From assembly GCA_026391675.1 (NCBI GenBank), contig JAPLDQ010000035.1, forward strand, positions 1 through 64,000: a stretch of 64,000 bases of DNA, read 5' to 3'. Positions 16,770-26,428 of this stretch are shown here, piece by piece. The position numbers and the translations under genes were made by a program. Under the pieces are notes generated by a model. The model made no database searches and was not told the DNA's origin. It was given only the letters and a program-made list of their open reading frames with translations. Each line of letters starts with the position of its first letter. The first letter of the stretch is position 1. The stretch comes from Bacteroidota bacterium (GTDB lineage Bacteria > Bacteroidota > Bacteroidia > Bacteroidales > JACABE01).

Positions 16770-18074
16770 ATGCTTATATATACACCCAACATAACAAACC
16801 GTATAAAATACACCTTTAATTTATATTTTAAGGTGATATTGGGTGTTGACATTGATTTTACTGCCAGTTCCGAAGAATTCATTGCATATCAGGGTATTAA
16901 ACTCAATTATTCTGAACAACTTATTGATAATGAACTATTTTTTGCTGCTGATGGTTTATTAACAGAGACCAATATACAAACTCAGGAGTTGAAATTTATT
17001 GATTTTGAAGACAATGCTGCTTTTTTCCCGGTATCAAATAAAAAATCAGTTTTACCTTTTGACGCATTTGCAGCAGGTTTTTTTCTGGTAAGCCGTTACG
17101 AAGAATATTTACCCTACATAAAAGACCTGCATGGCAGATTCAGCGCTGAACAGAGCATTGCACACAAACATTATTTCCTGAAAAAGCCAATGCTGAATAT
17201 ATGGGCTTTAAAAATTGCAGCCATTATAAAAAGCAAATATCCTGATTTTAAGATTGCTGAAAGAAAGTTTGAATTTATTCCAACCATTGATATTGACAGT
17301 GCTTATGCTTATAAGCTAAAAGGTATCATCCGCAGTATCGGAGGATATTTAAAATCCTTACGAAACCTCGATTTTAAAGAAATTATTGAACGTACAAAAG
17401 TGCTGAGCGGCATCAGCAGGGATCATTTTGACACCTTTGACTTTCAGTTCAGCTTGCAGGAAAAACACAAATTGCATCCTGTTTACTTTATCCTTTTTGC
17501 TGAATACGGCGATTTTGATAAGAATATACCTGTAAATAACCGGAAATTTCATTCATTGATAAAAATGCTGGGCGACGAAGCTGAAGTAGGCATACATCCT
17601 TCATTTGCTTCCAATAAAAGCATTAAAATCTTAAAACAGGAAATTGACCGGCTTTCGCTGGTTTTAAACCGGCAGATAACAAAAAGCAGACAGCATTTTC
17701 TAAAACTGGAAATGCCCCATACCTACCGTAACCTTATAGATTTGGATATTACTGATGATTACACCATGGGTTATGCTTCCGAAGTGGGGTTCAGAGCCAG
17801 TATTTGCACAGCCTATAATTTTTATGACCTTGAATCAGATACTGAAACCAATCTGCTTATACATCCCTTTGCCTTTATGGAAGGAACCCTCAGGGATTAC
17901 CTGAATATTCATGCGGACAGAGCATTAAACTACATAAAACCTTTGATTGATGAGGTAAAAGCAGTAAACGGATGCTTTATCTGCCTCTGGCATAACGAAT
18001 CACTGAGTAATCAGCGCCGTTGGGTGGGCTGGCAGGAAGTATATGAGGAAACTATAAAATATGCCCTGAAATAA
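16770..18074 (+). CDS. Polysaccharide deacetylase family protein (DUF7033-like N-terminus)
   Basis: This 434-residue cytosolic protein has no signal peptide. The N-terminal half resembles the DUF7033-type domain, and the NodB-like half has PTIDIDSAYAY near residue 170 (the metal-binding Asp region), EVGIHPSFAS near 271 and a C-terminal ICLWHNESLSN. It is probably a glycan deacetylase or a related hydrolase. The stop is separated by one base from the next gene, so the two are translationally coupled. The pair suggests surface-polysaccharide or peptidoglycan modification. Confidence 0.82.
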   Translation: MLIYTPNITNRIKYTFNLYFKVILGVDIDFTASSEEFIAYQGIKLNYSEQLIDNELFFAADGLLTETNIQTQELKFIDFEDNAAFFPVSNKKSVLPFDAFAAGFFLVSRYEEYLPYIKDLHGRFSAEQSIAHKHYFLKKPMLNIWALKIAAIIKSKYPDFKIAERKFEFIPTIDIDSAYAYKLKGIIRSIGGYLKSLRNLDFKEIIERTKVLSGISRDHFDTFDFQFSLQEKHKLHPVYFILFAEYGDFDKNIPVNNRKFHSLIKMLGDEAEVGIHPSFASNKSIKILKQEIDRLSLVLNRQITKSRQHFLKLEMPHTYRNLIDLDITDDYTMGYASEVGFRASICTAYNFYDLESDTETNLLIHPFAFMEGTLRDYLNIHADRALNYIKPLIDEVKAVNGCFICLWHNESLSNQRRWVGWQEVYEETIKYALK

Positions 18075-18075
18075 T

Positions 18076-18993
18076 ATGATACAATTTCTGCAACATAATG
18101 AAATAAACAAGGCAAAATGGGATGAATGCATTGATAATGCTGTAAATGGTATTGCCTATGTATACAGTTGGTATTTAGATGTTGTCTGCAGTAATTGGTG
18201 CGCCCTGGTTTTAGATGATTATCAGGCTGTTTTTCCAATGGCCATTAATAAAAAAATGAATATCAGCTACATATACCAGCCTTTTTTTACACGATATTAT
18301 GGTTTATACTCAAAAAATGAAATTGATACTGTGATTGTTAATCAATTCTTTGATGCAATTCCTAAACAATTTAAATATATTGAGTTTAATATTCACGAAA
18401 GTAATGTCCCCGGAAACACAGATTTACAATTAAAAGAACGCAGTTATCAGGCGCTGGACATTAATAAGCCATATGAAGATATTTTTAATAATTTTAAATA
18501 CGATGCCAGACGCACAATAAAAAATGCTGAAAAAAAACTCAGGATAATTGAAAATATTGAAGCTGAAAATATTGTTAATTTATTCAGAACTAACAAAGGC
18601 AAGCAATTAAAAGATATTAAGGATAAGGATTATGATTCATTACTCAATATTATTAAGACAGTCAACAGCAGAAATTGTGGTATTTCAGTTGGTGTTTTAA
18701 ATGAAAAAGATGAATTAATTTCAGCAGCTTTCTTTATTAAATCAAACCGGCGTATTATTTTCCTCAAAGGAAGTGCCAATGCAGAAGGAAAAGAAAACGG
18801 AGCAATGTATCTAACTATAAATCATATTGTTAAAAATAATGCAGGATTGGCAGATCTGTTTGATTTTGGAGGTTCATCTTTAGAAGGAATTGCAAGTTTT
18901 AATCATAAATTCAGACCAAAAAATTATGTATATTTGCAAGTGAAAAAAAACAACTTACCATTCATTATAAAGCTTATTAGTAATAAAACCTAA
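18076..18993 (+). CDS. FemAB/GNAT-like transferase
   Basis: This 305-residue protein is probably a double-GNAT protein of the FemAB/CelD type. It has YSWYLDVVCSNW near residue 35, the ARRTIKNAEK basic helix near 150, ISAAFFIKSNRRIIFLKGSA near 215 and FDFGGSSLEGIASFNHKFRP near 260, a pattern typical of the second lobe. Such enzymes transfer aminoacyl or acyl groups to cell-wall or lipid-linked sugars. It is coupled to the deacetylase gene, which supports a role in envelope glycan decoration. Confidence 0.78.
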   Translation: MIQFLQHNEINKAKWDECIDNAVNGIAYVYSWYLDVVCSNWCALVLDDYQAVFPMAINKKMNISYIYQPFFTRYYGLYSKNEIDTVIVNQFFDAIPKQFKYIEFNIHESNVPGNTDLQLKERSYQALDINKPYEDIFNNFKYDARRTIKNAEKKLRIIENIEAENIVNLFRTNKGKQLKDIKDKDYDSLLNIIKTVNSRNCGISVGVLNEKDELISAAFFIKSNRRIIFLKGSANAEGKENGAMYLTINHIVKNNAGLADLFDFGGSSLEGIASFNHKFRPKNYVYLQVKKNNLPFIIKLISNKT

Positions 18994-19005
18994 AAAATCA
19001 TTATT

Positions 19006-19662
19006 ATGGTAAACATATTAGGAAGTCATAATTCGCTTTTCAACCAATTTATCGCAGAAGTCAGGGACGAAAAAATTCAGGCCGACAGCATGCGTTTTCG
19101 CAGGAATATGGAAAGATTGGGTGAAATTTTTGCTTATGAAATAAGCAAAAAGCTGCAATACGAAACCAAAGAAGTAGTAACTTCACTTGGAATTGCCGAG
19201 ATTCAGCTACTTAAACATCAACCTGTTATTGCTTCCATCTTAAGAGCAGGCTTACCTTTTCATAATGGTTTGTTGAATTTTTTCGATCAGGCTGAAAATG
19301 CTTTTATTTCGGCTTACCGCAAACATGATAAAAAAGGAAATTTCAATATTGAGATTGAATATTTATCATGCCCTGATTTAACAGATAAAATACTGATACT
19401 TGCTGATCCAATGCTGGCAACAGGAGCTTCTCTGGTTAAAACCTACAAAGAATTACTTTTGCACGGCAAACCCAGTCATACCTATTTTGTATCGGTACTT
19501 GCAAGTGCCGAAGGTATTGATTATGTTCATAAAAATCTATCCAGCACTGCTGTATCTGTTTGGGTTGGTGCTGTTGATGATGAACTGACGGCACAAGCCT
19601 ATATTGTTCCTGGTTTGGGTGATGCCGGCGATCTGGCTTTCGGTAAAAAAGTACAGTATTAA
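19006..19662 (+). CDS. upp: Uracil phosphoribosyltransferase
   Basis: The enzyme converts uracil and PRPP to UMP in pyrimidine salvage. It has 218 residues. The PRPP loop is [14 protein letters not shown] near residue 130. RAGLPFHNG near 81 is the usual substrate-side segment, and [12 protein letters not shown] at the C-terminus is the uracil-binding signature. ATG start, 12 bases after the previous stop. Confidence 0.95.
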   Translation: MVNILGSHNSLFNQFIAEVRDEKIQADSMRFRRNMERLGEIFAYEISKKLQYETKEVVTSLGIAEIQLLKHQPVIASILRAGLPFHNGLLNFFDQAENAFISAYRKHDKKGNFNIEIEYLSCPDLTDKILILADPMLATGASLVKTYKELLLHGKPSHTYFVSVLASAEGIDYVHKNLSSTAVSVWVGAVDDELTAQAYIVPGLGDAGDLAFGKKVQY

Positions 19663-19688
19663 ATTTTCAATATCTAAATTCTTATGCA

Positions 19689-20927
19689 ATGAAAATGCTG
19701 GTTATTGAAAATGTTAAGATTTCACTAGAATCAATTCGCAGCCACCTTACCCGTACAATAATTACAGTAATGATTATTGCAGTGGGCATTATGGCATTGG
19801 TTGGCATACTTACCGCTATTGAATCATTAAAATCGAGCATTACTCATAGTTTTTCACAAATGGGAGCCAATACCTTTACTATCCGCAACAGGGTTATGCA
19901 GATACAAATGGGTGATGGCAGAAGAATTAAGCCCTATAAAGAAATCAGCATAGAAGAAGCCCAGCGTTTTAAAGATAATTATATTTTCCCTGCATACACT
20001 TCCATTACAACATTTGCAACTCATACAGCAACCGTTAAATTTGCGAGCCAAAAAACCAACCCCAATATTGGAGTTATTGGTGCTGATGAAAATTATCTGT
20101 TAACCTCAGGAAATGAAATTGGAAAAGGCAGAAATTTTACACCGGCAGAAGTAAATTATGGATCCAGTGTTGCTATAATTGGGGAAGAACTTTCAAAGTC
20201 GATTTTTAAAAATGGGGAAAATCCTGTGGAACAGCTGATTTCAATTGGTTCGGGAAAATATATTGTAATCGGGGTAATGAAATCGAAAGGAAGTAGTATG
20301 GGCTTCAGCGGCGACAAAAACTGTATTTTACCAATAAACAATGTACGACAGTACTTCCCGCGACCAAATATGTCGTTCAGTATAAGTGTTTTGGTAAAAG
20401 ATCCGGAACAAATGGAAGTTGCTATGGACGAAGCTGTAGGTTTATTCAGAATTATCCGAAATGTTAACGTGGGAGATGATAATAATTTTGATGCCTCCAA
20501 AAGTGATAATATGGCTCAAAAATTTATCGAAAATATGAAGTTCGTTTCCTATGCAGCTTCCATCATTGGCATTATAACTTTATTAGGTGCAGCCATTGGT
20601 TTGATGAATATAATGCTGGTTTCGGTAAGTGAGCGTACCCGTGAAATAGGCATACGTAAATCTATGGGTGCAACCAAAAATGTCATTAAAAATCAATTCC
20701 TGGTAGAAGCAGTTGTAATCGGACAAATAGGCGGCTTGCTGGGCGTAATACTGGGTATTTTAGCCGGCAATCTGGTTTCACTTCTTATCGGTGGTAGTTT
20801 TATTATTCCCTGGGTTTGGATATTCGGTGGAATATTGCTGTGCTTTGGAGTTGGCCTTGTTTCAGGTATTTATCCTGCCGTAAAAGCAGCCAACCTTGAT
20901 CCTATTGATGCTTTGAGATACGAATAA
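19689..20927 (+). CDS. ABC transporter permease, MacB/FtsX type
   Basis: This 412-residue inner-membrane protein has the MacB-PCD plus FtsX layout. TM1 ([18 protein letters not shown]) lies near residues 24-41 and is followed by a large periplasmic domain. Three C-terminal TM segments (about 285-310, 340-365, 375-400) come after it, with the coupling segment [16 protein letters not shown] between TM2 and TM3. No ATPase gene is adjacent, so its MacB-like ATP-binding partner is encoded elsewhere. It is the last gene of the plus-strand run. Confidence 0.9.
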   Translation: MKMLVIENVKISLESIRSHLTRTIITVMIIAVGIMALVGILTAIESLKSSITHSFSQMGANTFTIRNRVMQIQMGDGRRIKPYKEISIEEAQRFKDNYIFPAYTSITTFATHTATVKFASQKTNPNIGVIGADENYLLTSGNEIGKGRNFTPAEVNYGSSVAIIGEELSKSIFKNGENPVEQLISIGSGKYIVIGVMKSKGSSMGFSGDKNCILPINNVRQYFPRPNMSFSISVLVKDPEQMEVAMDEAVGLFRIIRNVNVGDDNNFDASKSDNMAQKFIENMKFVSYAASIIGIITLLGAAIGLMNIMLVSVSERTREIGIRKSMGATKNVIKNQFLVEAVVIGQIGGLLGVILGILAGNLVSLLIGGSFIIPWVWIFGGILLCFGVGLVSGIYPAVKAANLDPIDALRYE

Positions 20928-20937
20928 AGTTGTTCTA

Positions 20938-22683
20938 CTAATCCTTTACAAATTTACTAATCATTATATTTTTTTCATTACTTAGTTTTACTAAATACAT
21001 GCCTTTGGTAAAACTACTAAGATCAATTATACTTTGAGTACTTTTTTTATTAAGTGATACATTATAAACCATTTGCCCCATAATATTATAAATCTGGAGA
21101 AGTCCTCCGGTATTTAACATAGTATAGTTTAATGTAATTAATGTAGTTGCCGGATTTGGGATACAGATTAATAAGTCATTTGAACTAATATCAGATTCAT
21201 TAATACCCTGATAACAATACAAATATACGTTTGGGTTAAAGTATAATCGAATCATTAAGGCTGCTGCATTACCATGTTCCCAAAAACTCCATTCATTATA
21301 CCGGGGATCAAAATATTTTACGGCTTCTTCTTCCAAAGGAATCCCTGTATTATCTGTAGCAATTTTTACTGTATCTGATCCTCCATAAACCACTATTCCT
21401 GCATAATAAATACTGTCCTTTTGCATTAAATATCCTGTATTAAAACAAAGTTTGATAGAAGGCGGATTTACGAGGAACTTAGATGGAGGAATCTCAGATG
21501 CTATAATATAATAATTTGAGGATTGATTAACTATGATTTTTTGACCATTTGAACTGAATTTATACAATACGGCTTTAATTTTGGAATAAAGTTTTGTATC
21601 GCTGCTAACAACACAATTAATTCCATAAACCATTCTGTCCTGATTTACCTGATATAAAACAGCAGCTGTATAAGGATTTGAATAAGAATACCCTTTCCCA
21701 CTAAATGAACTTCCATTCCAAACTGAACCGGTATATGTATTATTATCTCTTGAATATAAGCAAGTGTCACAAACTACTTTAATATTAAAACTGTCATTTG
21801 CTTCGTAAGGAATAGAATCACTGGATAAATATGAAGTAACGCTATAAATCCCCAATACCAAAGGCGGAGTAAAAAAATAATTCTCTGTTTTCAATTTCTT
21901 TACATTCTTACCAGATAGTATCGTTGTGTCAGAACTTGCACTCTCAGTATTAGCGCTAAGGTTTACAGCATGTATTTTTACATGAGTTTGCGCTTGCAAA
22001 CCAAAGTTTGAAATATCGGCATCATAATACATTGGCCTTCCTAAACCCGAAGGAATTTTTGTATATGCTTCATGTAATGTAAGTCTGTTTGTTGTCAGAT
22101 TATTTAAAACCATACTTTCTATAGCAATATCATCAATATACAATGGTCCGTTTCCAAGACCCTGATATTGAAAAGCAATTTTTACATTGGTATCTGATGC
22201 ATAATTGTTTAAATTAATAAATACTTGTGAATAAAGCCAGTCGTCAAAAATACCTAAACTATCTTCTTTCCAGATTACCTGCCAGTTAGTTCCTCCATCT
22301 ATGCTAATTTTTACTCTAAAATCGAAGGTATTATTAGGTGAAACAGCCCAAAAACAGGATGTTTTAAACCAGAATTTCAGACATGGATTTGTTAATGAGG
22401 TTAAATTAATACCAGGTGTAATTAAACATTCATTCCGAAAAAGATTCGATTGCCCCGAATCTATTATTGCTGATTTATTCCCATAATGAGCATTAGAACT
22501 TAATCTCCATTGTAACATTGTATCACTTATATTATTCTGTATATTCCATCCTGAAGGAGGGAAAACACTGTTCTCAAAACTTTCATTAAGAAGAATTGAT
22601 TTATTCTTAATGTTTGTTTTTTGTCCTAAACAAATTGATGCTAAAAATCCTATATATACAACAGAAAGAAATATTCTCTTCAT
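20938..22683 (-). CDS. T9SS cargo, choice-of-anchor J-like domain
   Basis: This 581-residue secreted protein has a signal peptide at residues 1-20 (cleavage near CLGQ). Then comes a cleaved-adhesin/choice-of-anchor J type jelly-roll (LNESFENSVFPPSGW, ending GPLYIDDIAIES) to about residue 190, and a middle Ig-like region. The T9SS type A sorting tail begins at IPNPATTLITLNYT and ends SNEKNIMISKFVKD. It probably sits on the cell surface or is released. It is last of four consecutive minus-strand cargo genes and converges on the permease gene with ten bases between. Confidence 0.88.
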   Translation of the reverse strand: MKRIFLSVVYIGFLASICLGQKTNIKNKSILLNESFENSVFPPSGWNIQNNISDTMLQWRLSSNAHYGNKSAIIDSGQSNLFRNECLITPGINLTSLTNPCLKFWFKTSCFWAVSPNNTFDFRVKISIDGGTNWQVIWKEDSLGIFDDWLYSQVFINLNNYASDTNVKIAFQYQGLGNGPLYIDDIAIESMVLNNLTTNRLTLHEAYTKIPSGLGRPMYYDADISNFGLQAQTHVKIHAVNLSANTESASSDTTILSGKNVKKLKTENYFFTPPLVLGIYSVTSYLSSDSIPYEANDSFNIKVVCDTCLYSRDNNTYTGSVWNGSSFSGKGYSYSNPYTAAVLYQVNQDRMVYGINCVVSSDTKLYSKIKAVLYKFSSNGQKIIVNQSSNYYIIASEIPPSKFLVNPPSIKLCFNTGYLMQKDSIYYAGIVVYGGSDTVKIATDNTGIPLEEEAVKYFDPRYNEWSFWEHGNAAALMIRLYFNPNVYLYCYQGINESDISSNDLLICIPNPATTLITLNYTMLNTGGLLQIYNIMGQMVYNVSLNKKSTQSIIDLSSFTKGMYLVKLSNEKNIMISKFVKD

Positions 22684-22724
22684 ATCCTTATGATTTTAAA
22701 TTTCTATTCATTTATTTAAGCAAA

Positions 22725-24332
22725 TTATTCTTTTACAAACTTATTCAGCATTAAGTTACTATCATTATCTATTTTTATAAAATACATGCCTTTGGCAAGA
22801 TGTGAAATATCAATTTCTGTTACAGCTTGATTTACAATTTTTTGCAGTATTAATTGCCCTTGTATGTTATAAATGGATAAAGTTGTTTTTCTAAAATCGC
22901 TGAATTTTTCAAGATTTATGTTTAGTTTATCTTTAGCAGGATTGGGATAAATTTGAATATCATTCTTTTTATTTATATCACTTACTGTTAATATTACATC
23001 AGAAAGTAGTTGAGTTGTCCAGTCGTATTTTGAGTTAAAACTACTTAAACCTGTTAAAACAACATTTCCATTATTAAAAACTTTAAGGGAAGAAACAACG
23101 TCATCACCGTTTTCGATACCATTATACCTGTAAATACCTTTTGTAGTGCCTGAATCAGCATCAATTTTAAGTACAACATAATCATAATCAGAAGGAACTC
23201 CATTCCTTTCACTTTGACCTCCAACATATATATTTCCATTTTTCAATGTTATGCAGTTACCAATATCAGCATTATCAATACCATATTTATATCTGTTTTG
23301 CCAGATTAAATTACCGTTACTATTGTATTTTAAAGTTAAGATGTCAGCATTAGTATAAGCTGAAGTCCCATAGTTCTCACCATAATGCCTGCCAGTAAGG
23401 TAAATATCTCCATTAACATCCTGTATGGTTGAAACCACTTCATCACCTGTAACATTTGCGGGAAGATTGGTACCGTAATATTGAGTCCAGATAACAGTAC
23501 CGTTTAAATTTATTTTTGTTATTCTGTATTGTGTAAAGCCAGAAATTAACAAATTATTGTCAGCAGTCATCTGTACATTATTTATTCCATTCTGTATACC
23601 GGTATTATTATTTATGATTACATTATTGTAAATATCAACCTTTTCCAGGCAATTGGCTGATGAATTAATATTTCCAAAAAGAAATGCAGTATTATTGTAT
23701 GCAAAAATATCACTTGAAAACCAACTGATATCAGCATTTGGAAGAAATCGTCTTTCCCAAAGTTGAATACCATTGGTATTAAACGCATAGAGATAGGGAG
23801 ATGTTTTTGTAAAAATAACATCATCTCCCGGATTAGGATAATCATATTCTTTGTATGCTGTAATAAATAGGCAGCTGTCATTAATCAATGCAAATGAATG
23901 AGGACTAAACGATGTATCAGCAAAACTCTGGATTTGCTTAACCCAAATTAAATTAGCGTTTAAATCATATTTCTGTAACACTATTTTTGATTTATAAAAG
24001 CCAAGTTTTTCATTATTGAGAATATAAACATGAGCTAAATTGTCAAATTTATAATCAATGATAATATTGTTATTTACTGAATCTTTTCCGTAAGTAATTG
24101 CTGAAACTGTATCACCGCTCAGCATATATTTTACAATCAAAAGTCTTTGCCCGTTTATGGTAGATTTTCGACCCGTTACGATTATTGTATCATTATTGTA
24201 TGTTATTGAAGGATGGTTAGTGTAATAGTATGATAAGCCAGTTTGATAATCATTAGACCAAATAAGTGTAGATTGGGTATGTGCACTAAAAACAATGGTT
24301 ATTAGTGACAGAATTAAAATTAATCTTTTCAT
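22725..24332 (-). CDS. T9SS cargo, beta-propeller-like repeats
   Basis: This 535-residue protein has a signal peptide (MKRLILILSLITIVFSAHTQ). The body is a repeated motif of the SBBP/delta-60 type (LKYNSNGNLIWQNRY, NGNIYVGGQS, GDIYLTGRHYG), suggesting a beta-propeller. The C-terminal sorting tail begins IYPNPAKDKLNINL and ends DSNLMLNKFVKE. The binding target is unknown. It lies 16 bases downstream of the next cargo gene, consistent with cotranscription. Confidence 0.87.
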   Translation of the reverse strand: MKRLILILSLITIVFSAHTQSTLIWSNDYQTGLSYYYTNHPSITYNNDTIIVTGRKSTINGQRLLIVKYMLSGDTVSAITYGKDSVNNNIIIDYKFDNLAHVYILNNEKLGFYKSKIVLQKYDLNANLIWVKQIQSFADTSFSPHSFALINDSCLFITAYKEYDYPNPGDDVIFTKTSPYLYAFNTNGIQLWERRFLPNADISWFSSDIFAYNNTAFLFGNINSSANCLEKVDIYNNVIINNNTGIQNGINNVQMTADNNLLISGFTQYRITKINLNGTVIWTQYYGTNLPANVTGDEVVSTIQDVNGDIYLTGRHYGENYGTSAYTNADILTLKYNSNGNLIWQNRYKYGIDNADIGNCITLKNGNIYVGGQSERNGVPSDYDYVVLKIDADSGTTKGIYRYNGIENGDDVVSSLKVFNNGNVVLTGLSSFNSKYDWTTQLLSDVILTVSDINKKNDIQIYPNPAKDKLNINLEKFSDFRKTTLSIYNIQGQLILQKIVNQAVTEIDISHLAKGMYFIKIDNDSNLMLNKFVKE

Positions 24333-24348
24333 TTTATGGCTTTTAAAA

Positions 24349-26415
24349 TTATTCCTTTACAAATTTACTAATCATTACATTTTTTTCATTACTAAGCTTA
24401 ACTAAATAAATCCCTTTGGCAAAACTGCTTATATCAATTTCTGTTTCAGCTTGATTAATAATTTTTTGCAGTATTAATTGTCCTTGTATACTGTACACAG
24501 ATATACTTGTATTTTTAAAATCGCTTAATTTTTTAAGGTTTATATTTAATTGATCTGAAGCCGGATTGGGATATAGTTTAAGGCCATTTTCTGAAATGCT
24601 GATTTCAGGATTTACAGAAGTTCCACCTGTATTAATTTTATACATACTACCAGAACCACCAACTATATAACCGGTATTTGCATCACTGAAATAAACAGAA
24701 TTAAGCCAATGAAAGGTTGGTACACTTTGATTAACCCAATTGCCACCTCCGTTATAAGTTTTAAATATGATACCACTATCACCTACAGCATAACCTGTAT
24801 TGTCATCTGTAAAAAACACTGAATTAAGGGATTTGTAATAAGGCAAAGGCTGTTGAAACCAATAAGCACCGCCATTGCTTGTTTTTATGAAAATATTATC
24901 ATTTTCGCTCAATCCACCAACCGCATATGCTAAATTTGAATTCCTTGCGAATACAGAAAATAGATAAAATGAAGAAGCATTTGTTTGCTTTGACCAGCTC
25001 AAACCACCATCAGTAGTATGAACAATTAAACCCCCTTCGCCAACCGCAAAACCATTATTTGCATCAGAAAAATGAAGGGATATTAAGTTTAATCCAAAAT
25101 TATTATAATAACTTGACCATGTCAGGCCTCCATCAGTTGTTTTGATAATAGTGCCTAAATCGCCAACCACAAAACCAATGTTATTATTAACAAAAAAGAC
25201 TGATGATAAATAACCATAGCCACCTGTAACAGGAAGTGCTATCCAGGAATTTCCACCATTGGTAGTTTTAAGAATAGTAGTATAATCACCAACAGCATAA
25301 CCTGTTAAACTATCGCTGAAAAAAACTGAGGAAATAAAATTTGTTGTTCCGGTTTGCAGTTTTGTCCAGCTATTACCCCCATTGGTAGTTTTAATAATTT
25401 CACCATTAATTTCTGAGGCATAACCGGTATTGTTATTTGTAAAAAATACTGAAGTCATTGGATTGGAAAGGGTTTGATTCTCCCAGCTTAATCCCCCGTT
25501 GGTAGTTTTTAATACTGCTCCTGAATTACCAACAATATAGCCAATATTTGAATTTATAAAATGAATAGCTGTGAGATAATTTACATTAATACTATTTTGT
25601 AGCGTCCATGTATTCCCTCCATTGGTAGTTTTTATAATTGCGCCATTATCACCTACGGCATAACCAATATTTAAGCTGGTAAAACATATAGAAGAAAGAA
25701 CAACGTAACTTGGAACCATAGTGGTTGTCCAGCTACTTCCTCCGTTAGTTGTTTTTAAAATTGAGCCCTGATTGTTAACAATATATCCTGTCATTGAATT
25801 GGTAAAATGAAGCGATAAAAGTTTATATGTACTTGAAATACTGTCAATAATCCAATTCGTACCTCCGTTATAGGTTTTCAATAATCTCCCGTTATCAGTC
25901 ACAGCATATCCGGTATCAATATCAGTAAAACAGACATCATTTAAGTCGTAATTTGTATTTGTATTTAATAAATTCCAGCTACTTCCTCCATTGGTTGTTT
26001 TTATAATTTTACCTCCGCTTCCTGCAGCATAGCCAATATTTACTGTCGGAAAAACAACAGATTTCAGAAAACTTGAGGTTACTGAAGTTTGAATTGACCA
26101 ATTAATACCGCAATCAGATGTTTTATATATTTTACCGTTATAACCCACAGCAAAGCCGGTATTGGCAGAAGTGAAAACTATTGATTCCAAATGATATGAG
26201 GCAGTAAGTTGAGTTATCCAGTTTTGTCCGCCATTGGTTGTTTTTAAAATTATACAAGGTGCATTATTATTAAGACCAATTGCATAACCAGTATCTGCAT
26301 CTACAAAAAAAACAGATCTAAGAAAATTAGAACACATGGGGTTAAGGTCTACCCATTGGGCATTTGTTATAGTTGCAAATAGCATAAATAGTAGTAAAAA
26401 TTTAATCTTTTTCAT
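24349..26415 (-). CDS. T9SS cargo with about 14 YCF48-like repeats
   Basis: The protein has 688 residues, with a signal peptide ending near ITNAQ. The body consists of about 14 repeats of 42-45 residues with consensus GYAVGxxGxIxKTTNGGxxW followed by LxSVxFxxxNT. This is the YCF48/BNR type expected to form one or two large beta-propellers. A sorting tail (LYPNPASDQLNINL to SNEKNVMISKFVKE) follows. In other bacteria YCF48-like folds are associated with photosystem assembly; here it is simply a surface propeller. Thirteen bases separate it from the upstream cargo gene. Confidence 0.88.
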   Translation of the reverse strand: MKKIKFLLLFMLFATITNAQWVDLNPMCSNFLRSVFFVDADTGYAIGLNNNAPCIILKTTNGGQNWITQLTASYHLESIVFTSANTGFAVGYNGKIYKTSDCGINWSIQTSVTSSFLKSVVFPTVNIGYAAGSGGKIIKTTNGGSSWNLLNTNTNYDLNDVCFTDIDTGYAVTDNGRLLKTYNGGTNWIIDSISSTYKLLSLHFTNSMTGYIVNNQGSILKTTNGGSSWTTTMVPSYVVLSSICFTSLNIGYAVGDNGAIIKTTNGGNTWTLQNSINVNYLTAIHFINSNIGYIVGNSGAVLKTTNGGLSWENQTLSNPMTSVFFTNNNTGYASEINGEIIKTTNGGNSWTKLQTGTTNFISSVFFSDSLTGYAVGDYTTILKTTNGGNSWIALPVTGGYGYLSSVFFVNNNIGFVVGDLGTIIKTTDGGLTWSSYYNNFGLNLISLHFSDANNGFAVGEGGLIVHTTDGGLSWSKQTNASSFYLFSVFARNSNLAYAVGGLSENDNIFIKTSNGGAYWFQQPLPYYKSLNSVFFTDDNTGYAVGDSGIIFKTYNGGGNWVNQSVPTFHWLNSVYFSDANTGYIVGGSGSMYKINTGGTSVNPEISISENGLKLYPNPASDQLNINLKKLSDFKNTSISVYSIQGQLILQKIINQAETEIDISSFAKGIYLVKLSNEKNVMISKFVKE

Positions 26416-26428
26416 AGCATTTGGTTTT

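Noticed and set aside
24349-26415. YCF48-like protein taken as a photosystem II assembly factor
   Set aside because: There are no photosynthesis genes, and it has a signal peptide and a T9SS tail. The repeats only indicate a beta-propeller.
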